Below are positions 36,886-45,355 of a stretch of DNA of 47,195 nucleotides, in pieces (within the stretch, counting starts at the first letter, position 1; each line of letters begins with the position of its first letter). The position numbers were made by a program, and so were the translations under genes. This DNA comes from an uncultured Eubacteriaceae bacterium. Lineage in GTDB: Bacteria; Bacillota; Clostridia; Lachnospirales; CAG-274. Under the pieces are notes generated by a model. That model was not told the origin of the DNA and did no database searches. It was given only the letters and a program-made list of their open reading frames with translations. The stretch is from positions 1 through 47,195 of the forward strand of contig CAMTZM010000016.1 of the NCBI GenBank assembly GCA_947086655.1, written 5' to 3'.

Positions 36886-38196
36886 TTATAAAATTATACC
36901 TGAGACAGTTTCTTCACTTATAATATCTCCTATTTTAACATTAAATGTATTATTGACTGCATTTTCTTTTATTTCAGAACGAACCGTAATATAATTTTTA
37001 GTATGTCCTTCATAAATATCTTTACTTATACATCTTTCAAATAAAACAGATTTTATATTGCCTTTTTGTCTATTTAAAAATTCTTTGTTAAGTTCTTCGC
37101 TTATCTCAAGCATTTTATGTGTTCTTTGTTTTTTTATATCATTGCTTATTTGATTTTCATAAACAGCCGCCGGCGTACCCCTCTTAGGAGAATAAGGAAA
37201 AACGTGTATTTTAGCTAATTTTACACTTTTAACAAATTCAGCCGACTCATTAAAATCACTTTCTGTCTCTCCCGGAAAACCTACAATAACATCAGTTGTA
37301 ATAGCAGCGTCACTATAAAATTTCCTAATCATATTAACGGCTTTTTCATATTCTTTAGATGTATATTTCCTATTCATTCTCTTTAAAGTTCTATCACATC
37401 CGCTTTGAAGTGAAAGATGAAAATGGTCGCATAATTTCGGCATAGACTTAGCTATATTTAAAAAATCAGCGTTTATTATACATGGCTCTAAAGAACTTAA
37501 CCTTATTCTTTCTATGCCATCTATTTCATGTATATCTTTTATTATTTTAATTAAACTTGTATTTTCATCTTTCAAATCTATACCATAAGACGCTACATGT
37601 ATTCCCGTTAAAACAATCTCTTTATACCCTCTTTCAGCTAAAGCCTTTACCTCCTCTATTGTTTCATAAGGAGTACGGCTTCTTGCCGGTCCTCTTGCAT
37701 ATGGTATTATGCAATATGAACAAAATCTATTACAGCCTTCTTGTATTTTTATATATGCCCTTGTTCTGTCTTTAAGATTGTTTATTTTAAGATTTTCAAA
37801 AACTTTTTCTTTCATTATACTATCTACATTATTCAAAACTGCATTTTTATTTTTATATTCTTCTGTAATCTCAACAATTTTACCTCTGTCTTTTGTTCCA
37901 AGTACAATATTTACACCCTCTATAATTTCCACTTCTTTCGGAAAAACCTGAGCGTAACAGCCTGTTGCTACAACAATAGCATTAGGATTAATTCTCTTTG
38001 CTCTCCTAATCATTTGTCTTGACTTTTTATCTCCAAAATTAGTAACTGTACATGTATTAATTATGTATATATCAGCAAAATTGTCAAAATCGGTAATCTC
38101 ATAACCACTTTTTTGAAAAAGCTCACTCATCGCCTCTGTATCATATAAATTAACTTTACATCCAAGAGTAATAAATGCGACTTTTTTATTGTTCAT
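36886..38196 (-). CDS. mtaB: tRNA t6A37 methylthiotransferase MtaB
   Basis: Radical-SAM enzyme adding a methylthio group to t6A37 in tRNAs reading ANN codons. The 436 residues contain the N-terminal MTTase domain (TLGCKVNLYDTEAM, with Cys at NTCTVTN and ATGCYAQ), the radical-SAM triad CNRFCSYC in the centre, and a C-terminal TRAM domain (YEGHTKNYITV). The LGCKVN start is typical of MtaB rather than MiaB. It lies 3 bp after the AraC-type regulator gene and is probably cotranscribed with it. Confidence 0.93.
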   Translation of the reverse strand: MNNKKVAFITLGCKVNLYDTEAMSELFQKSGYEITDFDNFADIYIINTCTVTNFGDKKSRQMIRRAKRINPNAIVVATGCYAQVFPKEVEIIEGVNIVLGTKDRGKIVEITEEYKNKNAVLNNVDSIMKEKVFENLKINNLKDRTRAYIKIQEGCNRFCSYCIIPYARGPARSRTPYETIEEVKALAERGYKEIVLTGIHVASYGIDLKDENTSLIKIIKDIHEIDGIERIRLSSLEPCIINADFLNIAKSMPKLCDHFHLSLQSGCDRTLKRMNRKYTSKEYEKAVNMIRKFYSDAAITTDVIVGFPGETESDFNESAEFVKSVKLAKIHVFPYSPKRGTPAAVYENQISNDIKKQRTHKMLEISEELNKEFLNRQKGNIKSVLFERCISKDIYEGHTKNYITVRSEIKENAVNNTFNVKIGDIISEETVSGIIL

Positions 38197-38199
38197 ATA

Positions 38200-39825
38200 T
38201 TATTGCCCTTTCCGTATTTTATCCTTTTCCTTTCTAATTCTTGCCCTAAATTCTGATGTTGTATAACCTGTAACCTTTCTAAATACAGCTTTAAATACCT
38301 TTATATCTCTATAACCTGTTTTAAGCGCCGCTATTTCATCTTCAGCATCAGTTTTCTCAATAATTTCTTTTGCGTTTTCAATTCTTACTCTTGAAACATA
38401 CTCAATAAAAGAATAACCCTTTTTTTCTTTAAATAATTTTTTAAGATACTCATCTGAACAGTTTAATTTATCAGCAGCTTTTTTAGCATTTATATTTTCA
38501 TAAAAATTACACTCTATATATTTCGCCGCTTCCTCAACAAGTTTTTCTTCCATTTCATTTCTACAAACTAAAATATATTCGCAAAATTTTTTAAGCCCTT
38601 CAAGAAAACATTTTTTTATCTCGTCTATATTGTTAATTTTAATCATTTTATCTATCTCAAAAAATTTTTTTATGCCATTTATTTCATATCCTTGTTCATA
38701 AGCGTTTCTATTTATTGAAATCAAAATGTCCATAACTATTTGAGGTAAAAGTCTTTTATGAATACCTTGACAATTTTTTAAAGCGTCAAATATTTCATTT
38801 GTAAGTTTAACGCAATAATCATATTCCCCTATAACAGATGTATATACAAGAAGTTCTTCCCTGTTTAAAGGATATCTATATGTTATATGATTATCAGGCT
38901 CAACATAGTCAATAGGAATTATTGAATTATATCCTAAAAAACATCTATATCTTAAAGCTGCATTTGCTTCATTATATGATACGTGTATATCATGAAGATT
39001 GTCGTATATTCTTCCAATTCCTATTGAAATACTTAAACTTATTTTTTTAAATATGCACTCTTTAATTTCCCGTGCTATACCCAATAACTGTTCAAAATTA
39101 TATATTTCTCCAAAAATAACGGCAATCTCATTAAAATGATTTATAAATGCCTTTGCTTTTTTATCGTCATTTATATATTCATTTATTATACTTAATATCT
39201 CAAATATAAACAAGTGTTTTTCTCTCTCATCAAAAGCAAGTACCAATTTTTTAAAATGGTCAACTCTAACAATTAATACTGCGTATGGTTTTTCAATAGA
39301 AATATTAAAATATCTCATTCCATCAAGAATCTCATTTTCCCCGGCGGAAAATCCCATTATAAGATTATTGAGGAATTTAGCTTCAAAAAGCATAATTTTA
39401 TCAGTATAATCATTTATAAGTTTTTTTCTCTCAAAATCAAGATTTTCTATTTCTTTAAAATACAATATAGCCTCGTTTAAGCTTTTATCAAGTTCAACCG
39501 GTTTTACAGGCTTAAACATATAACAAATTTCTCCATATTCCATACATTTTTTTAAATAATCCTCTTCAGAGTAGTTTCCATACAAAATAAATCTCATTTC
39601 AGGATATTTTTTATTTAAGTCTTTCAGAGCAACAATTACTGAAATACCAAATAAATCCAAATCAGCTATTATTAAATTAGGCTTTTTAGACTCTACATAC
39701 TTATTTAATTCTTTTAAAGATATAGCCGTCTTAACAATTTCAAAACTATCATAATTCTTCCTTATGTAAGACCTAAAATGCCCTATATTATCAATATCAG
39801 AATCAGCAATCAAAACCTTAATCAT
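38200..39825 (-). CDS. Response regulator with AraC-type DNA-binding domain
   Basis: About 541 residues: receiver domain 1-120 with acidic patch IADSD and phosphoacceptor Asp in LIIADLDLFG, a large middle region (about 140-420) with a GGDEF-like remnant (ISIGIGRIYDN), and a C-terminal AraC/HTH_18 domain with KKAADKLNCSDEYLKKLFKEK and TGYTTSEFRARI. ATG 39825 is the start, after AAAGGAGATG; an upstream TTG at 39843 lies in that site. No partner kinase is nearby. It shares an operon with mtaB, an unusual pairing. Confidence 0.88.
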   Translation of the reverse strand: MIKVLIADSDIDNIGHFRSYIRKNYDSFEIVKTAISLKELNKYVESKKPNLIIADLDLFGISVIVALKDLNKKYPEMRFILYGNYSEEDYLKKCMEYGEICYMFKPVKPVELDKSLNEAILYFKEIENLDFERKKLINDYTDKIMLFEAKFLNNLIMGFSAGENEILDGMRYFNISIEKPYAVLIVRVDHFKKLVLAFDEREKHLFIFEILSIINEYINDDKKAKAFINHFNEIAVIFGEIYNFEQLLGIAREIKECIFKKISLSISIGIGRIYDNLHDIHVSYNEANAALRYRCFLGYNSIIPIDYVEPDNHITYRYPLNREELLVYTSVIGEYDYCVKLTNEIFDALKNCQGIHKRLLPQIVMDILISINRNAYEQGYEINGIKKFFEIDKMIKINNIDEIKKCFLEGLKKFCEYILVCRNEMEEKLVEEAAKYIECNFYENINAKKAADKLNCSDEYLKKLFKEKKGYSFIEYVSRVRIENAKEIIEKTDAEDEIAALKTGYRDIKVFKAVFRKVTGYTTSEFRARIRKEKDKIRKGQ

Positions 39826-39866
39826 AAACACATCTCCTTTCAAAACATTCTGTCTCCTTTTTTTTT

Positions 39867-39895
39867 ATTGTACAATATATATGCACTTTTTTCAA
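39867..39895 (-). promoter_or_regulatory. Sigma-A promoter of AraC-type regulator/mtaB unit
   Basis: On the minus strand TTGAAA (39895-39890), 17 bp, TACAAT (39872-39867). Confidence 0.75.
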
Positions 39896-40010
39896 ATTTA
39901 AAACTTTTTAAATAATGCAAGAGCAAAATAACTATCTCTTGCAGCAGAGTAAACAGAAAAAAAGCTTTGATAATGTCAGCAAAGAATCAATATATCAAGT
40001 TCAAAAATGA

Positions 40011-40100
40011 ATAAATAATCTTCCTCGAAAATTTGCAGAATATCTTACGCCTAATGAATTACTTGATAAAGAATTAAAAAATTTATGCATTATATTATAA
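40011..40100 (+). pseudogene. C-terminal remnant of an IS30-like transposase
   Basis: A 29-codon open stretch ends at TAA 40098-40100 and reads INNLPRKFAEYLTPNELL, close to the NNRPRK-LGY-TPNE motif at the end of IS30-family transposases. An in-frame stop lies just upstream and the rest of the gene is gone. No terminal inverted repeat was found. The surrounding sequence 39896-40171 has no other gene; a small 8-bp inverted repeat is at 39916-39943. Confidence 0.45.
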
Positions 40101-40171
40101 TTGTTATGAATGTCCGATTTGTTATTACAATTTACAACAATAAAATATTTTAAAAAAATTTTAGATTTTCA

Positions 40172-40225
40172 TTGACAAAAGAAATTATTGGCAATACAAT
40201 ATAATTACTCGATTGGGTAATTATA
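40172..40225 (+). promoter_or_regulatory. Promoter and palindromic operator of HigA-ImmA gene
   Basis: TTGACA (40172-40177), 17 bp, TACAAT (40195-40200) is close to ideal. Directly after the -10 box a perfect 9-bp inverted repeat, TATAATTAC (40200-40208) and GTAATTATA (40217-40225) with 8-bp spacer, covers the transcription start. The HTH protein encoded next is the obvious candidate to bind it. Confidence 0.75.
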
Positions 40226-40267
40226 TTTATTATGTATTATTCATTAAAATAGAAAGGAGATGTTCTA

Positions 40268-41350
40268 TTGAAAACGGAAATTGTACAGCATCCAGGAAAA
40301 ATATTGCTTGCCGAAATAGAAAAAAAAGGCATGAGTCAAAAAGAACTTGCAATTCGTACCAATGTTTCAGAAAAGCATATTAGTACTATTATCAATACAA
40401 CTAAGGATATTTCCGTTTCATTTGCCAGAAAACTTGAAATTGCTCTTGGTTCAGAAAAAGGATATTGGGCGGAATTACAAACAAAATATGATTTGGCACA
40501 AATAACTTTTGGTGAAGAAAATGGAATTGACCCACAAGAACTTGAAATATTGAAACCGTTAAAAGACATCATTAGCTATTTTACTAAAAAAAATATAATG
40601 CAAAATAATTGCCCTAATCAACAAAAGATTATTCAGCTTCGCTCTATTTTACGTGTAAATAACCTTACATCAATTCCAAAAATTACTTATAATGCTGCCT
40701 ATCGGGCACAGCTAAAATTAAGTACTAATATTGACCCATATATATTATTCGCATGGCAAAGATTATGTGAAATTCAAACAGAAAAAAATATCTTAAATTG
40801 TAGATTTAATATTGAAAAACTAAAAAACAGCATTGATTCTATTAAACAAGAAATGTTTGAAAATGATATAAATAATAGCATTAGCAAATTAAAAACAATC
40901 TTTGCTGACTGCGGGATAGCTTTTGATGTTGTGCAACATTTTCGAGGTGCACCTGTTCAAGGTTTTATTAAACAAATAGAAGATAAAAAAGTTATTCTTT
41001 GTCTTACAATTAGAGGGAAAAAAGCAGACAGATTCTGGTTTAGCCTATTTCACGAGATAGGACATCTTGTTAATGGAGATATAAATACCCGTTTTGTAGA
41101 TTTTGAATCTGTAAAAAGTGATATGGAGGCTAAAGCGGATATTTTTGCTAGAGATACTCTTATAAAACCTGATTTATACAAACAGTTTATTAAATCCGGC
41201 GAATATTTCAATATCAGTTCAATAAAACAATTTTCAAAAAAAGCAAATATTCCGTTTTGGATTACAATCGGCAGACTTCATAGCGATGGATGGCTTGATT
41301 GGAGTATATTTGCGAATTATATTCCAAGTTACTCTTGGGCAGAAGATTAA
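40268..41350 (+). CDS. HigA-type HTH fused to ImmA/IrrE-like metallopeptidase
   Basis: The N-terminal 85 residues are a HigA-family HTH domain (HPGKILLAEIEKKGMSQKEL and SEKHISTIIN). The C-terminal part is an ImmA/IrrE zinc peptidase with HEIGH at 262-266 and a downstream Glu in DMEAKADIFARD. Such fusions are antitoxin- or repressor-like proteins related to prophage control; here no toxin gene is next to it. The start is TTG 40268, with AAAGGAGATG 5-6 nt before; no ATG lies earlier in frame. Flanked by mobile debris on both sides, it probably arrived by transfer. Self-repression is inferred from the operator. Confidence 0.85.
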   Translation: MKTEIVQHPGKILLAEIEKKGMSQKELAIRTNVSEKHISTIINTTKDISVSFARKLEIALGSEKGYWAELQTKYDLAQITFGEENGIDPQELEILKPLKDIISYFTKKNIMQNNCPNQQKIIQLRSILRVNNLTSIPKITYNAAYRAQLKLSTNIDPYILFAWQRLCEIQTEKNILNCRFNIEKLKNSIDSIKQEMFENDINNSISKLKTIFADCGIAFDVVQHFRGAPVQGFIKQIEDKKVILCLTIRGKKADRFWFSLFHEIGHLVNGDINTRFVDFESVKSDMEAKADIFARDTLIKPDLYKQFIKSGEYFNISSIKQFSKKANIPFWITIGRLHSDGWLDWSIFANYIPSYSWAED

Positions 41351-41572
41351 ATTGTGTGTGTTATTTGATTGCAGAAACTTAAATAGAGAAAAACACATTA
41401 AATTTACTGTTGGCGCAAAAATTTAGTTGGTACACACGGCTGTATTAAAAAGAAAACCGACAGATAATATTTTAAAAAAAGGTCTTCATAAATGCGTTAA
41501 AAGACTTTTGCCTAAAAATATTATTGTTTTTGAGAGCGAATTTTCAAAATCCAGAAAGTCGGTGATGGCTTA
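41351..41572 (+). other. Decayed sequence downstream of HigA-ImmA gene
   Basis: Contains a 48-codon open stretch (TTG/GTA region near 41425 to TAA at 41572) reading VLKRKPTDNILKKGLHK, without a start codon or ribosome binding site. I do not recognise it. It is likely part of the same decayed insertion as the fragments that follow. Confidence 0.3.
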
Positions 41573-41882
41573 ATGGGAGCGAGAAACAGCAGAAATTTTG
41601 GAAATACAATAGGGAGTGGTAATTATTATAAGGAAACTCCTGACTTAAGAAATCATATTGAAAATTCAGAAAATACAGTTTCAAAATCTGGTGGTATTAG
41701 AAGTGCACATAACAAAAAAATTTTCAAAAGGCTGTAAAAGTTCATAATGTAAAAATTGAAAGAAGTACTCTCCTAACAGTCAAATAAATGGTGTTAAAAA
41801 AATTTTGTATAGACTTCCTAAAAAAGACAAAACAGGAAAACCAACCAATGATTATCAATCCAGTATAAAAACAAAAATATGA
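41573..41882 (+). pseudogene. Frameshifted phage minor-capsid/polymorphic-toxin-like C-terminus
   Basis: Three short open stretches in different frames join into one reading: 41573-41737 (GNYYKETPDLRNHIE, then SKSGGIRSAHNKK), 41725-41787 (KAVKVHNVKIERSTLL) and 41787-41882 (NGVKKILYRLPKKDKTGKP). The GGIR-AHN and LPKKDKTGKPT segments resemble the C-terminal domain found on some phage minor capsid and polymorphic toxin proteins. Two frameshifts make it non-functional. The family match is from memory and uncertain. From 41883 to 42022 nothing certain was seen. Confidence 0.45.
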
Positions 41883-42022
41883 TTATAAAGAAACATATGA
41901 TTGCTGCAATATTTTAAAGGATTTTCTTGAATTTTCTTTATATTTATTGTACTTCCAATAAGAAACTGCTGTCTATATCATTTTAACTTAAAAGAATCAT
42001 TAAAACAATGAGGAGAAAAATT

Positions 42023-43498
42023 ATGAGTGAAAATAAATATACTTTTTTTGAAAAAGACTTGACTGACTTAATAAAAAGTGATTTAAAATTTAATTTGCTT
42101 AATCTTATTTATGACAACGTATCTATTTTATTAGATAAAGACGAATATAATTATACCTCTGAAATTACAGATATAAAAGATGAGATTTATAATATAATTA
42201 TAAACTTAAATTCTATTTTAAATAATTCCATTAAAAACAGAGATGAATATATAAATAAAATAAAAAACTTAAAAAACAAGCTTTCTTTATTTTATGAGAG
42301 TATTAACCTATATAAAAATTTTTCAAACTTAATTATTCACTTTTTTACAGAACAATTTATGATTAAAAAACTACACGAAAAAGAAAATATTACTAACTTT
42401 GATTTTAAAAATATAATAACCGACATATATAATTACATTTACAATAATGGTAAAGACGATTTTTATGCAAAATATGAAAAAGGTAATTTACTTTCACTTG
42501 TGCCTCTTAGAATGACTAAAAATAAATATAGAGAAGTTATAACAAACGCATTTATTGAAACTTTTATTGGTTTAAGAGAAAGTTTTGTTGATAAACGTAT
42601 TTATGTGTTAAAACAGGTAATGTCTCCTTTTTCTCATGATGATTATGGAAAATATTTTCCTCTTATAAAAGATAAACTTGATGATATGTGGAAAACAGAC
42701 TATATAAATATGACAAAAAATGAGTTAAATAAGCTAATTGAAAATTGTTATGACACAAGAGACGAAATTGAAAAAATAATAGATACAGCATCTATGTATT
42801 ATAATCACTTAAATTACATTGAAAATCTTTTATTATTTTGTGTTGATAACGATTATTTATATGAAGACGACATTTTATTTAAAGATATTTATTATACAAC
42901 ATGCAACATAATAAAAGATAAAAGCAATATTGTTTTTGCCGATAAAATACTTAATGATACAGAAAAAAGAATAGATTTAACGCTTAATGAAATAAATAGG
43001 CTTGAAAAAACTTTTTATAAAATTACCGAAAACAAAAACTCATATGATTTTCCTGAAAAATTAAATAAATATATAAAAATAGAAACAGCTATTAAAACTA
43101 ACTTTAATAACGATATTAAAGATACTTTTTTATATATAAACTCCGAAAATAAAGATAAACTTACTGATGAAAAATATATAAAATCAAAAGCCGATGAATT
43201 TTTGTCGTATATTGAAAACTCATTATATAATATAGAAAAAGACAAAAGAAAACATATTAAAAATATAATTTTTAGTTATTTATGTTCTCCTTTTAAAGAT
43301 AACGACTTAATTGATTATATTGCATTTACAATTGAGAAAACAAATGACAATGTTTTAAAATATATAACATATATAAATATAGTGAATTTTTTACACAAAA
43401 AAAACACAAACAAAAATACTTGCGAAAATGAAACATGCCAATGCCATGGCCATGAACATAAACACGAGCATGAACATCACTGTCACCACTGCTGTTGA
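42023..43498 (+). CDS. Large helical protein with Cys/His-rich tail, unknown function
   Basis: I do not recognise this 491-residue family. It is predicted soluble, rich in Lys, Asn, Asp, Ile and Tyr, and largely helical with heptad-like stretches. The most conserved-looking part is about 150-215 (LVPLRMTKNKYREVITNAF, LKQVMSPFSHDDYGKYFP). The last 25 residues (467-491) hold 6 Cys and 10 His in CH, HEHKHEHEHHCHHCC patterns, a likely Ni, Zn, Co or Cu binding tail like those on metal-insertion chaperones. ATG 42023 is the start; GAGGAG is the ribosome binding site and an ATG at 42008 lies within it. A hairpin terminator follows at 43514-43548. Confidence 0.75.
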   Translation: MSENKYTFFEKDLTDLIKSDLKFNLLNLIYDNVSILLDKDEYNYTSEITDIKDEIYNIIINLNSILNNSIKNRDEYINKIKNLKNKLSLFYESINLYKNFSNLIIHFFTEQFMIKKLHEKENITNFDFKNIITDIYNYIYNNGKDDFYAKYEKGNLLSLVPLRMTKNKYREVITNAFIETFIGLRESFVDKRIYVLKQVMSPFSHDDYGKYFPLIKDKLDDMWKTDYINMTKNELNKLIENCYDTRDEIEKIIDTASMYYNHLNYIENLLLFCVDNDYLYEDDILFKDIYYTTCNIIKDKSNIVFADKILNDTEKRIDLTLNEINRLEKTFYKITENKNSYDFPEKLNKYIKIETAIKTNFNNDIKDTFLYINSENKDKLTDEKYIKSKADEFLSYIENSLYNIEKDKRKHIKNIIFSYLCSPFKDNDLIDYIAFTIEKTNDNVLKYITYINIVNFLHKKNTNKNTCENETCQCHGHEHKHEHEHHCHHCC

Positions 43499-43513
43499 TA
43501 TTAAATAAAAAAA

Positions 43514-43649
43514 TTACTCGAATTTTTATTAAACAAAAATTCGAGTAACCAAAACATTCGCCTTTATATTCAGTGAGAGCTTAAAATCCCACTGAATATA
43601 AGAGTAAGTAATCCCTTAAAAAAGCGGTTGACTTACTCCGCCGGTTAAA
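43514..43649. repeat. Mosaic intergenic repeat, copy B, with three hairpins
   Basis: Three inverted repeats in a row: a perfect 14-bp stem (43514-43527 and 43535-43548), a 12-bp stem (43564-43575 and 43590-43601, core ATTCAGTG) and an 8-bp pair (43602-43609 and 43631-43638, GAGTAAGT). The last part CTCCGCCGGTTAAAC matches the start of copy C in reverse. It lies between the convergent unknown gene and glyA, reaching glyA's stop codon, and probably terminates both. Confidence 0.75.
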
Positions 43650-44882
43650 CTAATATAAAGGATACTTTGAAACAAGTTTACTTACTCTGTTTCTTGCTTC
43701 CTCTTTTGAAGAATCAAAATTTTTAATAGTCATTGAAATAATTTCGGCTATTTCAAGCATGTCCTCTTTTTTCATTCCCCTTGTTGTTACAGCCGGCGTA
43801 CCAAGTCTTACTCCACTTGTTACAAAAGGCTTTTGAGGGTCAAATGGAACAGCGTTTTTATTACATGTTATTCCTACTTCGTCAAGTCTTTTTTCAGCTT
43901 CTTTTCCAGTTATATCCATATTCTGAAGGTCTACAAGCATAAGATGATTGTCAGTTCCTCCTGAAACAAGATTAAATCCATTATTCATAAGCCCTTTAGC
44001 AAGTTCTTTAGCGTTATCAACAACCTGTTTTGCATAAACTTTAAATGAATTATCAAGCGCTTCTTTAAAACATACTGCTTTAGCAGCTATTACATGCATA
44101 AGAGGTCCGCCTTGTATTCCCGGAAATACTGCTTTATCAATAATTTTTGCATATTCTTCTTTACATAAAATAAGTCCGCCTCTTGGTCCTCTTAAAGTTT
44201 TATGTGTTGTTGAAGTTACAAAATCAGCGTATTCAACTGGATTAGGATGCAGTCCGGCAGCAACAAGTCCAGCTATATGCGCCATATCAACCATTAAATA
44301 TGCTCCTGCTTCTTTAGCAATATCACTAAATTTCTTAAAATCAATTATACGAGGATAAGCGCTTGCTCCGGCAATTATAAGTTTTGGCTTTTTTTCAATT
44401 GCAATATCTCTTACAGCATCATAATCTATATAACCATCTTCTTTTACACCATAAGAAACTATATTATAATGTTTTCCTGACATATTTACAGGACTTCCAT
44501 GTGTTAAATGTCCTCCGTGAGCAAGATTCATACCCATAACGGTATCACCCGGATTTAAAACAGAAAAAAATACAGCCATATTAGCTTGTGCACCTGAATG
44601 AGGCTGTACATTTGCATGTTCTGCTCCAAAAAGTTTTTTTACTCTTTCAATAGCAAAATTTTCAGCTATATCAACTTTTTCACAGCCGCCATAGTAACGC
44701 TTTCCCGGATAACCTTCAGCATATTTATTTGTAAGAGGAGAACCCATAGCCGCCATTACAGCCTTTGAAACAAAATTTTCACTTGCTATAAGTTCAATAT
44801 TGTTTCTTTGCCTATTAAGTTCCTGCTCAATACAATCCATTATCTCGCTGTCAATATCTTTAAGTTCATTCAAATCAAACAT
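43650..44882 (-). CDS. glyA: Serine hydroxymethyltransferase
   Basis: PLP enzyme interconverting serine and glycine with tetrahydrofolate, the main source of one-carbon units. About 410 residues with [13 protein letters not shown] near the N-terminus, [15 protein letters not shown], and the PLP-Lys motif [17 protein letters not shown] 44882 is preferred, as GGAGGTG then has correct spacing; a GTG at 44894 lies inside the site. Promoter at 44956-44985. Confidence 0.96.
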   Translation of the reverse strand: MFDLNELKDIDSEIMDCIEQELNRQRNNIELIASENFVSKAVMAAMGSPLTNKYAEGYPGKRYYGGCEKVDIAENFAIERVKKLFGAEHANVQPHSGAQANMAVFFSVLNPGDTVMGMNLAHGGHLTHGSPVNMSGKHYNIVSYGVKEDGYIDYDAVRDIAIEKKPKLIIAGASAYPRIIDFKKFSDIAKEAGAYLMVDMAHIAGLVAAGLHPNPVEYADFVTSTTHKTLRGPRGGLILCKEEYAKIIDKAVFPGIQGGPLMHVIAAKAVCFKEALDNSFKVYAKQVVDNAKELAKGLMNNGFNLVSGGTDNHLMLVDLQNMDITGKEAEKRLDEVGITCNKNAVPFDPQKPFVTSGVRLGTPAVTTRGMKKEDMLEIAEIISMTIKNFDSSKEEARNRVSKLVSKYPLY

Positions 44883-44955
44883 TAATAAAAGCACCTCCGA
44901 ATATTTTTAAATTTCCGCTTATACTTTTTATGTATAAAATATATGCCGTTTTTTT

Positions 44956-44985
44956 ATTATAACATACTAAAATCATTATTTACAA
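44956..44985 (-). promoter_or_regulatory. Sigma-A promoter of glyA
   Basis: On the minus strand TTGTAA (44985-44980), 18 bp, TATAAT (44961-44956), about 75 bp before the ATG. No riboswitch was recognised in the leader. Confidence 0.65.
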
Positions 44986-45000
44986 TAAATAATTGTAAAA

Positions 45001-45064
45001 TTATGAGCGTCAAAGACTATTCGCATTTTTGCTTTGCAAAAATACTCATAACCGTCGGTTAAAT
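45001..45064. repeat. Mosaic intergenic repeat, copy D
   Basis: TTATGAG (45001-45007) and CTCATAA (45045-45051) enclose the inner hairpin ATTTTTGC-TTT-GCAAAAAT (45025-45043). The sequence is the reverse complement of the modules in copies C and E, ending in ACCGTCGGTTAAAT. It lies between glyA and the small acidic gene, both on the minus strand. Confidence 0.75.
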
Positions 45065-45082
45065 AAAAAACAAAATAAATTA

Positions 45083-45355
45083 TTATTGAAACTTGCTCCA
45101 ATACAGATCTTCTTTTTTCTGTAAAACCGAATCATAATATTCATCTGCAATCTCAAAAATAACACTTTCATCTTTTATTTCATAAAACTTCTTTTCACCG
45201 TTTCCCTTTACATATTTCTTTTTTATATTTTCATCTTCAAGCCATTTTATAAAATTTTTTTCCCATTCATCAGCTTTTTTCTCTCCCAGCTCCTCATAAC
45301 TTAAAATTTCTTCCTTTACTTCAAATATAAACTCATTTATAGGAAGTTTAATCAT
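45083..45355 (-). CDS. Small acidic protein of unknown function
   Basis: 90 residues, rich in Glu and Lys, no signal or membrane segment, not recognised. It overlaps the end of ruvB by 8 bp, so it is translated from the ruvAB transcript. The reading frame has a composition similar to its neighbours and the overlap supports it as real. The function is unknown. Confidence 0.7.
   Translation of the reverse strand: MIKLPINEFIFEVKEEILSYEELGEKKADEWEKNFIKWLEDENIKKKYVKGNGEKKFYEIKDESVIFEIADEYYDSVLQKKEDLYWSKFQ

Noticed and set aside
38200..39825. Active diguanylate cyclase domain inside the AraC-type regulator
   Set aside because: The middle region has only a faint resemblance (ISIGIGRIYDN) and no GGDEF motif.
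40011..40100. Functional insertion sequence
   Set aside because: Only about 29 codons of a transposase remain, preceded by a stop, with no terminal inverted repeats.
44882..45082. Riboswitch (for example glycine) in front of glyA
   Set aside because: The leader is about 70 nt and lacks the conserved cores I know; the structured part at 45001-45064 lies upstream of the promoter and belongs to the repeat family.
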